The position numbers and the translations under genes are program-made. This document shows positions 1-9,550 of a DNA stretch of 11,567 nucleotides, one piece after another. Position 1 is the stretch's first letter, and each line of letters begins with the position of its first letter. This DNA comes from Rhizobacter sp. (GTDB lineage Bacteria > Pseudomonadota > Gammaproteobacteria > Burkholderiales > Burkholderiaceae): positions 1 to 11,567 of the forward strand of contig JACMKW010000631.1 of assembly GCA_014379885.1 (NCBI GenBank), written 5' to 3'. Below the pieces are notes generated by a model, which saw nothing but the letters and a program-made list of their open reading frames with translations, ran no database searches and was not told the DNA's origin.

Positions 1-759
1 CTGGGCGGCGCGCAGTTCATGGAGCAGCTGACTGCTGCCGAGGTCGAGTTCGACACACTGGCGCAGAGCATCGCTGACGGCGGTGTCAAGCTCCACGGCC
101 TGCAAGGTGAGATTGACCGCATCAACCGCGAGATCAACGCACTCGGTGCAGTGAATCTGGCAGCGCTCGATGAGCTCACCTCGTCGCGTGAGCGCAAGAC
201 CTTTCTCGATGCGCAAAACGCCGACCTGTTTGAGGCCATCAACACGCTCGAAGGCGCCATCCACAAGATCGACCTGGAAACGCGCGACCTGCTGGCCAAC
301 ACCTTCAACCAGGTCAACGAGCACTTCGGCCGCATGTTCCCCACTCTCTTTGGCGGCGGGCAGGCCCGGCTCGTGATGACCGGCGACGAAATTCTCGACG
401 CCGGCGTGCAGGTGATGGCTCAGCCTCCGGGCAAGAAGAACAGCACCATCCACCTGCTGTCGGGCGGAGAGAAGGCGCTCACCGCCATCGCGCTGGTGTT
501 TGCCATCTTCCAGCTCAACCCCGCACCGTTCTGCCTGCTGGACGAAGTCGACGCACCGCTGGACGATGCCAACACTGAGCGCTACGCCAAGCTTGTCAAA
601 GAGATGGCCAAGAGCACGCAGTTCCTCTTCATCAGCCACAACAAGATTGCGATGGAAATGGCCGAACAGTTGATCGGCGTGACCATGCAGGAGCAGGGCG
701 TGTCACGCATCGTGGCTGTGGACATGGAAGCTGCGGTCAGCCTGGCCGAAGCGGCTTGA
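1..759 (+). CDS. smc: Chromosome segregation protein SMC, C-terminal part (5' end outside window)
   Basis: SMC is a cytoplasmic ATPase that works as a dimer, with kleisin partners, to organise and separate the chromosome. Only the last 252 residues are here; the frame is open from base 1, so the ATG at 19 is internal. Numbering from that internal Met, residues 1-100 are the end of the returning coiled-coil arm, including the family phrase NREINALGAVNLAALDE. The C-terminal half of the ATPase head follows: signature motif LSGGEKAL (about 147-154), Walker B with catalytic acid CLLDEVDAPLDD (about 172-183), and the switch histidine in FISHNK (about 204-209). Walker A would lie upstream of the window. 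No frameshift or lost motif is visible. The stop is 22 bases before zipA, so the two are likely co-transcribed. Confidence 0.97.
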   Translation: MGGAQFMEQLTAAEVEFDTLAQSIADGGVKLHGLQGEIDRINREINALGAVNLAALDELTSSRERKTFLDAQNADLFEAINTLEGAIHKIDLETRDLLANTFNQVNEHFGRMFPTLFGGGQARLVMTGDEILDAGVQVMAQPPGKKNSTIHLLSGGEKALTAIALVFAIFQLNPAPFCLLDEVDAPLDDANTERYAKLVKEMAKSTQFLFISHNKIAMEMAEQLIGVTMQEQGVSRIVAVDMEAAVSLAEAA

Positions 760-781
760 GCCACATCAAAAGGCCGAACCG

Positions 782-1829
782 ATGAACAGTCTCACCATCG
801 CGCTGGCCTGTCTAGGGGGCGTTGTGTTGGCGGGCATCGTGGCGCATGGCGCCTGGCAGGCACGCAAGGCCGACCCCAAGCGGCCGGAACAAAAGCCTGT
901 GGAGCCGCGTGAGCCGGTGCTTGGTGAGGTGTCGGCCGGGCAGCGCGTCGAGCCCACCACCCACCACGAAGAACCGGAAGCGCCGCTGCCAACGGTGCAG
1001 CGCCGCCCGAGCCTGCGAGTGGATGCCTTGATCGACGCCATCGCCACCCTCACGCTCGAAGCGCCGGTGAGTGGTGACATGGTGCTGGCCCACCAGCCGC
1101 CCACGCGCCGTGCGGGCAGCAAGCCGTTTCTGATCGAATGCCTGAATGCCGAAACGGGCGAATGGGAAGCGCCGCTGCCAGGCCAGCACTACAGCGAGCT
1201 GCAGGTGGGTGTGCAACTGGCCAACCGCACCGGCGCGATGAACGAGATCGAGTACTCCGAGTTCGTGCAGAAGATCGAACCCTTTGCCGAAGCCATCGGA
1301 GCCATGGCCGACTTCCCCGACATGCTCGACGCGGCAGGCCGCGCCCGTGAGCTCGATGCCTTCGCCAGCCAGTACGACGCGCAGCTCGCTGTGCATCTGC
1401 AGGCGCGCTCTGCCGCGTGGAGCGTAGGCTACATCCAGCAGCACGCATCGCGCCATGGTTTCGTGCCGGGCATGGTACCGGGCCGGCTGGTGCTGCCATC
1501 GACGGAAGAGGGCGCGCCGCCCGTGCTCACGCTGACGTTTGATTCACAAGCCGCGCTGGCTGAAGACCTGAACCAGGCGCCGGTGCGTGACGTGACGCTG
1601 AGCTTCGACGTGCCACAAACCGAAGCCGCTGCCGAGCCGTTTTCGGCGTGGCAGGCGAGTGCACAGGCCTTGTCGCTGGGCATGGACGCGCTGATCGTTG
1701 ACGACAACGGCCAGCCGCTCAGCCCGCAAGGTTTTGCTGCGATTGGTGCGGAGCTGGGGCGTTTGTACGAGGCACTCGAATCGCGCGACATCGCGGCGGG
1801 CTCGATGGTGGCGCGACGCTTGTTCAGCT

Positions 1830-1831
<2 letters not shown>
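782..1831 (+). CDS. zipA: Cell division protein ZipA (FtsZ-binding, membrane-anchored)
   Basis: ZipA tethers FtsZ to the inner membrane at the division site. This 349-residue protein shows the expected plan. A hydrophobic segment at residues 4-24 has almost nothing before it, which fits a membrane anchor with a cytoplasmic body. A charged, proline-rich linker covers about 30-78. The C-terminal half is folded and should contain the ZipA FtsZ-binding domain at about 200-345, including HGFVPGMVPGRLVLP and the late DALIVDDNGQPLSP segment. It is within the usual size range. The start is supported by an AGG 8 bases upstream and by the anchor beginning at once. Similarity to E. coli ZipA is low in this group, and such genes are sometimes labelled only as ZipA-domain or FtsZ-binding proteins. 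The position between smc and ligA strongly supports the call. Confidence 0.88.
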
Positions 1832-3922
<2,091 letters not shown>

Positions 3923-3940
3923 ATCGCCGCCAGCCGGTGC

Positions 3941-3962
3941 ATGGCAGGCTGCGACCTGCCAT
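3941..3962 (+). terminator. Inverted repeat 18 bases after ligA, possible terminator
   Basis: ATGGCAGG (3941-3948) and CCTGCCAT (3955-3962) are perfect 8-base complementary arms around a 6-base loop. The position just after the ligA stop suits a transcription end, but no T-tract follows. It could instead be an operator for the next gene or a factor-dependent end. Confidence 0.35.
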
Positions 3963-4018
3963 AGACTCGAAACCTCATCACCGAAGGTGTGCGACACATC
4001 GCCACACCCGAACACGCC

Positions 4019-4714
4019 ATGACGACTGGTGCTTCGACCAAGAAGACGCTGTACGAGCTCCTCGGTGTGGCGCCTGATGCGACGGCGGACGAGATCAAGG
4101 CGGCTCATGACGTTGCAGCCGCCGCCAGCGAGCTCGACCCGGGGCAACGGGTCGCGCTCAAGGAAGCTGCCAGCGTGCTGTCGAGCCCGCGGCGGCGCGC
4201 CTTGTACGACAGCTCGCTGCGCGAGCGCGAGTTGCCTGCGGAGATCGTGGTGTTGGAAGATGATGACGCCCCGTCCGGTTATGGCAAGAAGCCGTGGTTG
4301 GTACTGGGCCTGGTGATCTTGATCCTCGCTGGCTGGTGGGTGGCCAAGCGGCCTGCGAACAAACCCCGCACGCAGCCGCCTGTAATCGCGGCGCCTGCTG
4401 CCGTGGTGACGAGCGAGCCCGTCCTTGCCGCGGCCACCGTGTCGCCTGACAAGCTGCGTGAGGGGATGTTGCTTGGAACATGGCATTGCCAGGGGCCGCT
4501 GATCGGGAGCGGGCTCAATCTCAGCTTCGTTCAGGATGGCACCTATTCAGGCACGTCGGACGGGCAGCCTGTGCGTGGCTTCTACACGCTGGCACAGAAG
4601 GCATTGACGCTCAACGATGGGCGGCAGCCCAATGTCTTCAATGTCGAAGAACTTGCCGCCCAGGGCCTGGTGATCAGCCGCGGTGAAGGCAAGCGCCTGG
4701 CGTGCAAGCGTTGA
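4019..4714 (+). CDS. Membrane protein with degenerate J-like domain (no HPD) and exported C-terminal domain
   Basis: Function unknown. The protein has 231 residues. Residues about 10-65 resemble a J domain: LYELLGVAPDATADEIKAAH matches helices I-II, and KEAASVLSSPRRRALYD matches helices III-IV. The HPD tripeptide that stimulates DnaK ATPase is absent; AHDVAAAASELDPG stands in that place and the loop is short. One strong transmembrane helix follows (about 93-109, WLVLGLVILILAGWWVA), then an Ala/Pro/Val-rich linker (111-150). The C-terminal domain (about 150-231) has GTWHCQG, a beta-rich stretch and a final Cys. By the positive-inside pattern the J-like part should be cytoplasmic and the C-terminus periplasmic, where C157 and C229 could pair. 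The ATG at 4019 was chosen because the domain starts soon after. A GTG at 3989 is in frame but less likely; neither has a good ribosome site. Likely co-transcribed with the secreted protein 21 bases on. Confidence 0.75.
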   Translation: MTTGASTKKTLYELLGVAPDATADEIKAAHDVAAAASELDPGQRVALKEAASVLSSPRRRALYDSSLRERELPAEIVVLEDDDAPSGYGKKPWLVLGLVILILAGWWVAKRPANKPRTQPPVIAAPAAVVTSEPVLAAATVSPDKLREGMLLGTWHCQGPLIGSGLNLSFVQDGTYSGTSDGQPVRGFYTLAQKALTLNDGRQPNVFNVEELAAQGLVISRGEGKRLACKR

Positions 4715-4720
4715 TGACTT

Positions 4721-4726
4721 GAGGAG
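4721..4726 (+). promoter_or_regulatory. Ribosome binding site of the DUF4124-like gene
   Basis: GAGGAG lies 9 bases before the ATG at 4736. It is a strong Shine-Dalgarno match in the short gap after the J-like gene and fixes the start of the next gene. Confidence 0.6.
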
Positions 4727-4735
4727 CCCCCGAGC

Positions 4736-5332
4736 ATGCTGCACCCCAACCTGTCTACCCTTGTCTTGCGGGCGGCCCTGCTCGTGCTGATGGCGGGCCT
4801 GCCCTGGGCTGCACACGCAGCCTGGGCCTGTACCAACGAAGCCGGCAAGACGACCTTTCAGGATCGGCCGTGCGAGGGCAGGGCGCCGTCCGGCAAGTGG
4901 TCTGCGGTCAAGACCCGCGAACTCACCACCGCCGGTGGACATGAAACCTTGCGTCGATTCGAAGCCGCTGTGAACGAGCGCGACCTGGTGTCGGCGGGCC
5001 GGCTTTTGTCCAAGGATTTCAGATCGCTGTTGGTGGACAAGCGCGGCCGGCACGAGCTTGGCCGCAATGAATACATGGAGTCGGTGACGCGCGCGGTGCA
5101 GGCTGCCAAGCGCTACCAGAGCGAACGCCGTTGCGACGACGGGCGGCCGGATGCCTTGTCGCAAAGCCTGCGGCTTGAGTGCCGCAACGCGGTGCGCATC
5201 GACCAGATGCGGCGTGGGGGCAACAGTGTCGAAACGCTGGAGATCGTCCGTCTGGCCCTCGAAGGCGATGAGATCAAGATCGTCGAGATCAGCAGCGCAC
5301 CGCCACAGGCGGCCTCAGCGCCCAAGAACTGA
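4736..5332 (+). CDS. Secreted protein, DUF4124-like N-terminus and possible NTF2-like domain
   Basis: Function unknown. The 198-residue product has a clear signal peptide (hydrophobic core about 8-25, likely cleavage after AHA at 28), so it should be periplasmic. Just after it, WACTNEAGKTTFQDRPC matches the DUF4124 pattern: aromatic residue and Cys, a short turn with G-K/R, then T-x-F-x-D-x-P-C. Residues about 68-187 read like an alpha+beta cone fold of the NTF2/SnoaL type: an early helix with FEAAVNERDLVSAGRLLS, a central part and a final strand pair (LEIVRLALEGDEIKIVEIS). That assignment is inferred from pattern only. Four cysteines (32, 46, 133, 149) could form two disulfides. The start is fixed by GAGGAG at 4721. 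It is the second gene of a probable operon with the J-like membrane protein and is convergent with the TonB receptor gene. Confidence 0.8.
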   Translation: MLHPNLSTLVLRAALLVLMAGLPWAAHAAWACTNEAGKTTFQDRPCEGRAPSGKWSAVKTRELTTAGGHETLRRFEAAVNERDLVSAGRLLSKDFRSLLVDKRGRHELGRNEYMESVTRAVQAAKRYQSERRCDDGRPDALSQSLRLECRNAVRIDQMRRGGNSVETLEIVRLALEGDEIKIVEISSAPPQAASAPKN

Positions 5333-5352
5333 GGCCGCAGAAGGCACCGACG

Positions 5353-5379
5353 AAGCCGGCTTGCGCGCGTTGCTGGCTT
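5353..5379 (+). terminator. Hairpin between convergent genes, possible terminator
   Basis: AAGCCGGC (5353-5360) can pair with GCTGGCTT (5372-5379) over 8 bases with one G-U pair and an 11-base loop. It lies in the 53-base gap between two convergent genes, where a terminator is expected. There is no T-tract, and on the minus strand the G-U pair becomes a mismatch, so it would serve the plus-strand operon better. Confidence 0.35.
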
Positions 5380-5385
5380 ACGCGC

Positions 5386-7407
5386 CTAGAAGCTCACCCG
5401 CAGCCCCGTCTTCAAAGCCCGCCCTGGCAGCGGTGACAGATCACGCACGGTCTGGATGCTGCCTGCGTTGTAAGCCAGCGTGTTGCCGGCGTTGGCAAGC
5501 TGAACGAACCACAGCCCGTCGCTGCCTTGCAGGGTAAAGCGCCGTGTGAGCGACAGGTTGAGCAGCGTGTAGCCGGCGGTTGGCACGTCGGTAGCCGGCA
5601 CACGATTTTGCCGCGCCGCATGGTCGAGTTCGATGCGCCCACCCCAGAGGCCTCGCGAGGCATCCAGGCCGAGCAGGGCGCGCAACGGTGCGACACGCGG
5701 AAGCGGTTCACCGCTGTCCAGGTCGCTGCCGCGGGTGAGGTCGAGCTTGCCCGACAGATCCAGCGCCACCGGGCCGTCGAGCAGGCGTTGTTTGCCATTG
5801 ACCTCGATACCGTTCATGCGAGCCCGCACCGAGCGGAAGACGTATTCGGGAAAGTCTTCGCCATCGACCGTCACGTCGTTGCCGCTGGCTTCGAGCGCGA
5901 TGAAGCGCGAGAACCGTGCGCTGAAGGCGCCAATGCGCAACAGGTTAGCGCCGTCTTTCCATTCGAGCGCCACATCGATGTTGTTACCGCGCTCTGGGGC
6001 CAGCGTGGTGTCGCCGCGCTCATAGGCGCTGGTGGCGGCGTGCACGCCGTTGGCGTACAGCTCGAAGGAGGTGGGTGCCCGTTCGCTGAAGCTCAAGGTA
6101 CCTGATAGCGCCCACTGCGGGCTCAGTTTGAACACATTCGCCAACGAGGCGCTGCGCAGCGAGAAGCTGCGCTCGGCGGCGGGGCCGAATTTTGCGGTCA
6201 GCGGGTCGGCGTCGCCTTCAGAGCTGACACGGGCGTGCTCCAGGCGCAGCCCCGCGGTCAGCGTGCCGCCGGCCCAGGGCAGCTCTTCGAGCGCAAAAAA
6301 GGCCTGGCGGCGGGTGCGGGTGCTGGGCACGAAGGCTTCCACACCCAAGGCAGAGAAGTCGAAGTCTTCGGCTTGCGCACCGAACATGCCGCGCAGCGGG
6401 CCGAGCGGCGCGTGCTGCGCTTCCACGCGCAACTCCTGGCCGCTGGTCTTGAAGGTGGTGCCGATCTCGCCGCTGCCCTCGATCTCTTGGTGCTGATAGC
6501 GGGTGTGATTGAACTGAGCTTTCAGTGAACGGATGGCGGCGTCACCGAACTTCAGTTCACCGGCCACGCCGATGTGATCGCGCTTCATCTGGATGGTCAC
6601 ATCGGGCTCGACCACCACGCCGTACCGGCTGTCGTAGGTGTCGGCGGACAAACCGATGTAGCCCTGGTCGAAGAACAGGGAGCCGCCGAGCGCGCCGCCG
6701 TGCGTTCGGCTGGTGGAGTTGCGGACACGGTTGGTCTGCGGCAAGGGCGAGCCGTCTTCGCGCGGTGTGAAGGTCGGCACGCGCAGGTCGTTGGTCTGGC
6801 GGCCGAAGGCATCGGCATGCAGGGCGAACTGCCCGTTGCCCACTTCCACCAGGGCCGCCCCGCCACGCTCGCTTTGCGCGCCGCCCAGGCGCAGCTCGGC
6901 GACACCCGAGACGCCTTTCATCGGCTCGCGCGGAATGCGGTTGTCAAGCGCGTTGACCACGCCGCCCACCGCGCTGCCCCCGTACAAGAGCGCCCCCGGG
7001 CCGCGCAGCACTTCGAGCCGTTCGACGAACAAGGGGTCGATGGGCACCGCATGGTCGTAGCTCAGGCTGGAGGCATCGAGCGATGCGCCGGCGTTGCTCA
7101 GCACCCGCACACGGTCGCCATCGAGCCCGCGGATCACCGGCCGGTTGGCATTCGGCCCGAAGTAGCTGGATGACACGCCGGGCGTGCTGCTCAAGGTGTC
7201 GCCCAGCGAGCTGCCTCGGCGCAGCGTCAACTCGTCGCCGGCGAGCACGCTCACCGGAGCGGCGATGTCGCGGCTGCCGAGCGGGTTGCCGGTGACGATG
7301 ACGGGGGGCAGGGTGGTGCTTGCGACCTGGGCTTGCACCAGGGAAGAAAAAGCCATGCCGATGGCGCCGGCCAGCACCGCGCGGCGGAAGGAGTGAGTCG
7401 ATTGCAT
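5386..7407 (-). CDS. TonB-dependent outer-membrane receptor, ZnuD-like
   Basis: An outer-membrane beta-barrel that imports a scarce nutrient with energy from TonB-ExbB-ExbD. The protein has 673 residues from the ATG at 7407 (partial ribosome site GAGAGA 5 bases before). The signal peptide ends near residue 26 (SSLVQA). A TonB-box candidate, PPVIVTGNP, is at about 34-42. The plug domain covers about 45-160, with RPVIRGLDGDRVRVL, a DHAVPIDPLFVERLEVLRG stretch and LLYGGSAVGGVVNALDNRIP. The rest is barrel, ending in the terminal Phe typical of the family. The combination GLDGDRVRVL, SYDHAVPIDP and VNALDNRIP resembles the neisserial zinc receptor ZnuD. A strongly His-rich loop like that of ZnuD is not seen, so substrate remains an inference; another metal chelate is possible. 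A small His/Cys protein gene lies 120 bases upstream on the same strand. No Zur box was recognised. Confidence 0.93.
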   Translation of the reverse strand: MQSTHSFRRAVLAGAIGMAFSSLVQAQVASTTLPPVIVTGNPLGSRDIAAPVSVLAGDELTLRRGSSLGDTLSSTPGVSSSYFGPNANRPVIRGLDGDRVRVLSNAGASLDASSLSYDHAVPIDPLFVERLEVLRGPGALLYGGSAVGGVVNALDNRIPREPMKGVSGVAELRLGGAQSERGGAALVEVGNGQFALHADAFGRQTNDLRVPTFTPREDGSPLPQTNRVRNSTSRTHGGALGGSLFFDQGYIGLSADTYDSRYGVVVEPDVTIQMKRDHIGVAGELKFGDAAIRSLKAQFNHTRYQHQEIEGSGEIGTTFKTSGQELRVEAQHAPLGPLRGMFGAQAEDFDFSALGVEAFVPSTRTRRQAFFALEELPWAGGTLTAGLRLEHARVSSEGDADPLTAKFGPAAERSFSLRSASLANVFKLSPQWALSGTLSFSERAPTSFELYANGVHAATSAYERGDTTLAPERGNNIDVALEWKDGANLLRIGAFSARFSRFIALEASGNDVTVDGEDFPEYVFRSVRARMNGIEVNGKQRLLDGPVALDLSGKLDLTRGSDLDSGEPLPRVAPLRALLGLDASRGLWGGRIELDHAARQNRVPATDVPTAGYTLLNLSLTRRFTLQGSDGLWFVQLANAGNTLAYNAGSIQTVRDLSPLPGRALKTGLRVSF

Positions 7408-7434
7408 GAGGGTCTCTCGAAGACGGGTGAATGA

Positions 7435-7458
7435 GAGCCGTGCTTGCAGCACAGGCTC
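7435..7458. promoter_or_regulatory. Hairpin in the leader of the TonB receptor gene
   Basis: GAGCC-GTGCT (7435-7444) pairs with AGCAC-(A)-GGCTC (7448-7458): ten base pairs with a single bulged A and a three-base loop. It lies 27 bases upstream of the receptor start codon, in the 120-base gap after the small upstream gene. It might weaken read-through, stabilise the receptor mRNA or act as an operator; no T-tract follows on the minus strand. Confidence 0.35.
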
Positions 7459-7527
7459 AATGCGGCAGCGCGCGCGAGTCGCGTGGCGGCTACCGAAGTT
7501 GGGTGGGCAGCGAGACGCGCGAGGGCG

Positions 7528-7893
7528 TCAGGCGAGCGTCGGCGGGGCGCGTGCGCAGTAGCTGTGCTCAGGCGCGGGCTGGTGCCCGGATGGCACGGTG
7601 ACCAGGCTGGGGGCCGTGCCGAAGTCGCAGGGCAGGGCCAGCACGGGCAGCGGCGCCAGGTCGGCGTGGGCCAGCTGGTCGAACAGCCGGCAGTCAGTGT
7701 CAAGCGTGTGACCCGCGAACAGTCTGGCCACCGCAGACGGTGCGTGTTGCGCCGGGCCCGCCGTCAACGTGTTGCCAGCCGCCGGTTGGTGCACCGCACG
7801 GTGCAGCAGACCCAGCGATTGCGTTAGCAGCAGGCTGGCCACCGTGAGCTGAATCACCCAACGGCGCAGGCGAATGGCGTGCAGGCGTGTCAT
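7528..7893 (-). CDS. Small His/Cys-containing membrane or exported protein upstream of the TonB receptor (DUF2946-like)
   Basis: Function not established. The product has 121 residues. After an Arg-rich start (MTRLHAIRLRR), a hydrophobic segment at about 12-30 acts as an uncleaved anchor or a signal peptide. The mature part has spaced His (31, 35, 50, 62, 76, 104, 110) and Cys (68, 89, 113), with the block LFAGHTLDTDCRLFDQLAHAD at about 58-78 in two overlapping motifs: F-A-G-H and D-C-R-L-F-D-Q-L-x-H. This layout recalls the small DUF2946-type proteins found beside metal-related TonB receptors in Burkholderiales; that link is from memory and pattern. Its position just upstream of the receptor on the same strand suggests a periplasmic metal-handling or sensing partner. 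No good ribosome site precedes the ATG. Codon use matches the neighbours, supporting a real gene. Confidence 0.68.
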   Translation of the reverse strand: MTRLHAIRLRRWVIQLTVASLLLTQSLGLLHRAVHQPAAGNTLTAGPAQHAPSAVARLFAGHTLDTDCRLFDQLAHADLAPLPVLALPCDFGTAPSLVTVPSGHQPAPEHSYCARAPPTLA

Positions 7894-7999
7894 GCGGAGA
7901 TGGAGCAGGTATCACGTCGAAACATGGAGGGCGGAAGCTACCACAAGGCGTGAGCTGCTCAACGACAATGCCGATCAAGGCCAGGCTCATGATCTGGTC

Positions 8000-8006
8000 A
8001 AGAGGA
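8000..8006 (+). promoter_or_regulatory. Ribosome binding site deciding the esterase start
   Basis: AAGAGGA ends 6 bases before the ATG at 8013. It selects this codon over the in-frame codon at 7887, from which the protein would carry 42 extra residues in front of its lipoprotein signal. Confidence 0.65.
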
Positions 8007-8012
8007 ACAGAC

Positions 8013-9536
8013 ATGAACAAGGGCGCCAAGAGAATGCTGGCCGCAACGGCGGTGCTGATGTTGGGTGGTTTGTCTGGTTGTGGCCCGGGGGCGGACACCC
8101 AGACGCCCCCAGCCGCCTCGCCTGCCAGCTGCGCCGCGCTCAATGGCCAAACGCTCCCGGGCGGCGGCACCATCACACGCACCACCACCGTAGCTGCCAC
8201 CGCAGGCATAGGTGAGTACTGCCAGGTCGAAGGCACGATCCGGTCGGGCTTTCTCTTCCAGGTCAACCTGCCCACACAGTGGAACAACAAGCTCATTTAC
8301 AACGGCGGTGGCGGCTGGGACGGCTCTCTCTCGCTGGTACCGGTGGCATCGACGGCGTTTTACGTGACGGTGGCGTCGAACGGCGGCCACGTGGGCGACG
8401 GGCTCGACGCTTCGTTTGCACTCAACAACCCGCAGGCACAAAACGACTTCGGCTATCTCTCGGCCCACACCACGCTGCTGGTGGCCAAGGAACTTGTTCG
8501 CAGGCGTTATGGCCGCGATGCGCAGCGCCACTACTTTCAAGGTTGCTCCAACGGCGGGCGTGAAGCGCTGATCCAGGCCAGCCGCTACCCGGCTGATTAC
8601 GACGGCATCTTGTCCATCGCCCCCGCCCACAGCTTCACCGAGCTGTTCCAGGCCTTCATTCGCAACGCGCAGGCAGTCAGCGCAAGCGGTGCAGCCATCA
8701 ACTCGGCCAAGGCCGGCGCGATTGCCCGTGCGGTGGTGGCGCGTTGTGATGCCAACGACGGGCTGGCTGATGGCATCGTGAGCTGGCCTCAGTCTTGCCA
8801 GTTCGACCCGGGTGTCTTGCAATGCACGGGGGCCGACAACAGCAACTGCCTCACAACCGCTCAGGTGGCCGCGGCGCGCACCATCTACTCGGAGTACCGC
8901 GCCAACGGCAGCCTGATCTACCCCGGCTGGGATGCCGGCGGCGAAGACCAGGGCTGGCCGGGCTGGGTGACCAATCCGCCGACCAGCAACACCGGCGCGC
9001 AGTTCACCTTTGCTGATGGGCTCATCAAATACTGGCTCACCAGCAACCCGAACTTCAACTCGCTCAGCTTCGTGCCGGCCAACTACCAGCCCCAATTGGC
9101 TGCGGCTTCGGCCACGCTCGACGCATCCCCCAACCTGAGCACCTTCTTCGCGCAGGGGCGCAAGCTCGTGCTGGCGCACGGCACACACGACTGGGCCATC
9201 AGCTACAAGGGCTCCATTCAGTACTTCAATGACGTGGCCAGCCAGTCGGGTGGCGTGGCGACGCGTGATGCAGCGATGGAATTCTTCCTTCTGCCTGGCG
9301 TGCAGCATTGCGGCGGCGGGGTCGGCCCGTACCTGGTCGACTTTCTGGAGGCCACGACGCAGTGGGTTGAGGCTGGCACACGGCCGTCGTCGCGCAACCT
9401 TCCCATGGTCAAGCTGAGCCCGAGCACGGGGCAGCTAGAGTTGTCGCGGCCACTGTGTCGCTACCCCAGCTTTCCCAGATACCGGGGCTCGGGGGACGTG
9501 AATTCGGCCAGCAGCTTCAGTTGCGCCACCTCCTGA
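8013..9536 (+). CDS. Tannase/feruloyl esterase family lipoprotein
   Basis: A secreted alpha/beta hydrolase that should cleave an ester of an aromatic acid (gallate, ferulate or similar); the true substrate cannot be read from sequence. The protein has 507 residues. The start at 8013 gives a lipoprotein signal: [18 protein letters not shown], with the lipidated Cys at 23. A Gly follows it, so sorting to the outer membrane is expected. The family CS-D-HC pattern is complete: nucleophile Ser179 in GCSNGGRE preceded by Cys178, Asp393 in HGTHDWAIS, and His432 in GVQHC followed by Cys433; the two Cys should be disulfide-linked. A Cys-bounded calcium-loop-like block ([18 protein letters not shown], 245-262) is typical of feruloyl esterases. 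The C-terminal phrase RPLCRYP...RYRGSGD is also family-like. It belongs to the same family as MHETase but has a shorter chain. The peptide deformylase gene follows 14 bases on. Confidence 0.92.
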   Translation: MNKGAKRMLAATAVLMLGGLSGCGPGADTQTPPAASPASCAALNGQTLPGGGTITRTTTVAATAGIGEYCQVEGTIRSGFLFQVNLPTQWNNKLIYNGGGGWDGSLSLVPVASTAFYVTVASNGGHVGDGLDASFALNNPQAQNDFGYLSAHTTLLVAKELVRRRYGRDAQRHYFQGCSNGGREALIQASRYPADYDGILSIAPAHSFTELFQAFIRNAQAVSASGAAINSAKAGAIARAVVARCDANDGLADGIVSWPQSCQFDPGVLQCTGADNSNCLTTAQVAAARTIYSEYRANGSLIYPGWDAGGEDQGWPGWVTNPPTSNTGAQFTFADGLIKYWLTSNPNFNSLSFVPANYQPQLAAASATLDASPNLSTFFAQGRKLVLAHGTHDWAISYKGSIQYFNDVASQSGGVATRDAAMEFFLLPGVQHCGGGVGPYLVDFLEATTQWVEAGTRPSSRNLPMVKLSPSTGQLELSRPLCRYPSFPRYRGSGDVNSASSFSCATS

Positions 9537-9550
9537 ATCAAAATCCAGCC

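Noticed and set aside
3989..4018. GTG start giving 10 more residues on the J-like protein
   Set aside because: The AAGG near it is only one base away, too close to serve, and the extra residues add nothing to the domain. It is not fully excluded.
7408..7452. GTG start giving 15 more residues on the TonB receptor
   Set aside because: The extension would sit in front of a normal signal peptide and would overlap the leader hairpin; the ATG at 7407 has a GAGAGA at fitting distance.
7887..8012. 42-residue N-terminal extension of the esterase
   Set aside because: It would bury the lipoprotein signal and overlap the divergent small gene; AAGAGGA at 8000-8006 supports the start at 8013.
7894..8012. 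Zur or Fur box in the divergent gap and receptor leader
   Set aside because: I looked for an AT-rich metal-regulator palindrome on both strands here and in 7408-7527 and saw none. Control by zinc therefore rests only on protein similarity.
7998..9308. 436-codon open frame on the minus strand opposite the esterase gene
   Set aside because: Antisense to a gene with an intact catalytic pattern; no signal, domain or ribosome site of its own.
5386..9536. Functional link between the TonB receptor and the tannase-family esterase
   Set aside because: They are divergent, and the receptor resembles a metal receptor. Neighbourhood alone does not support a shared aromatic-ester uptake system.
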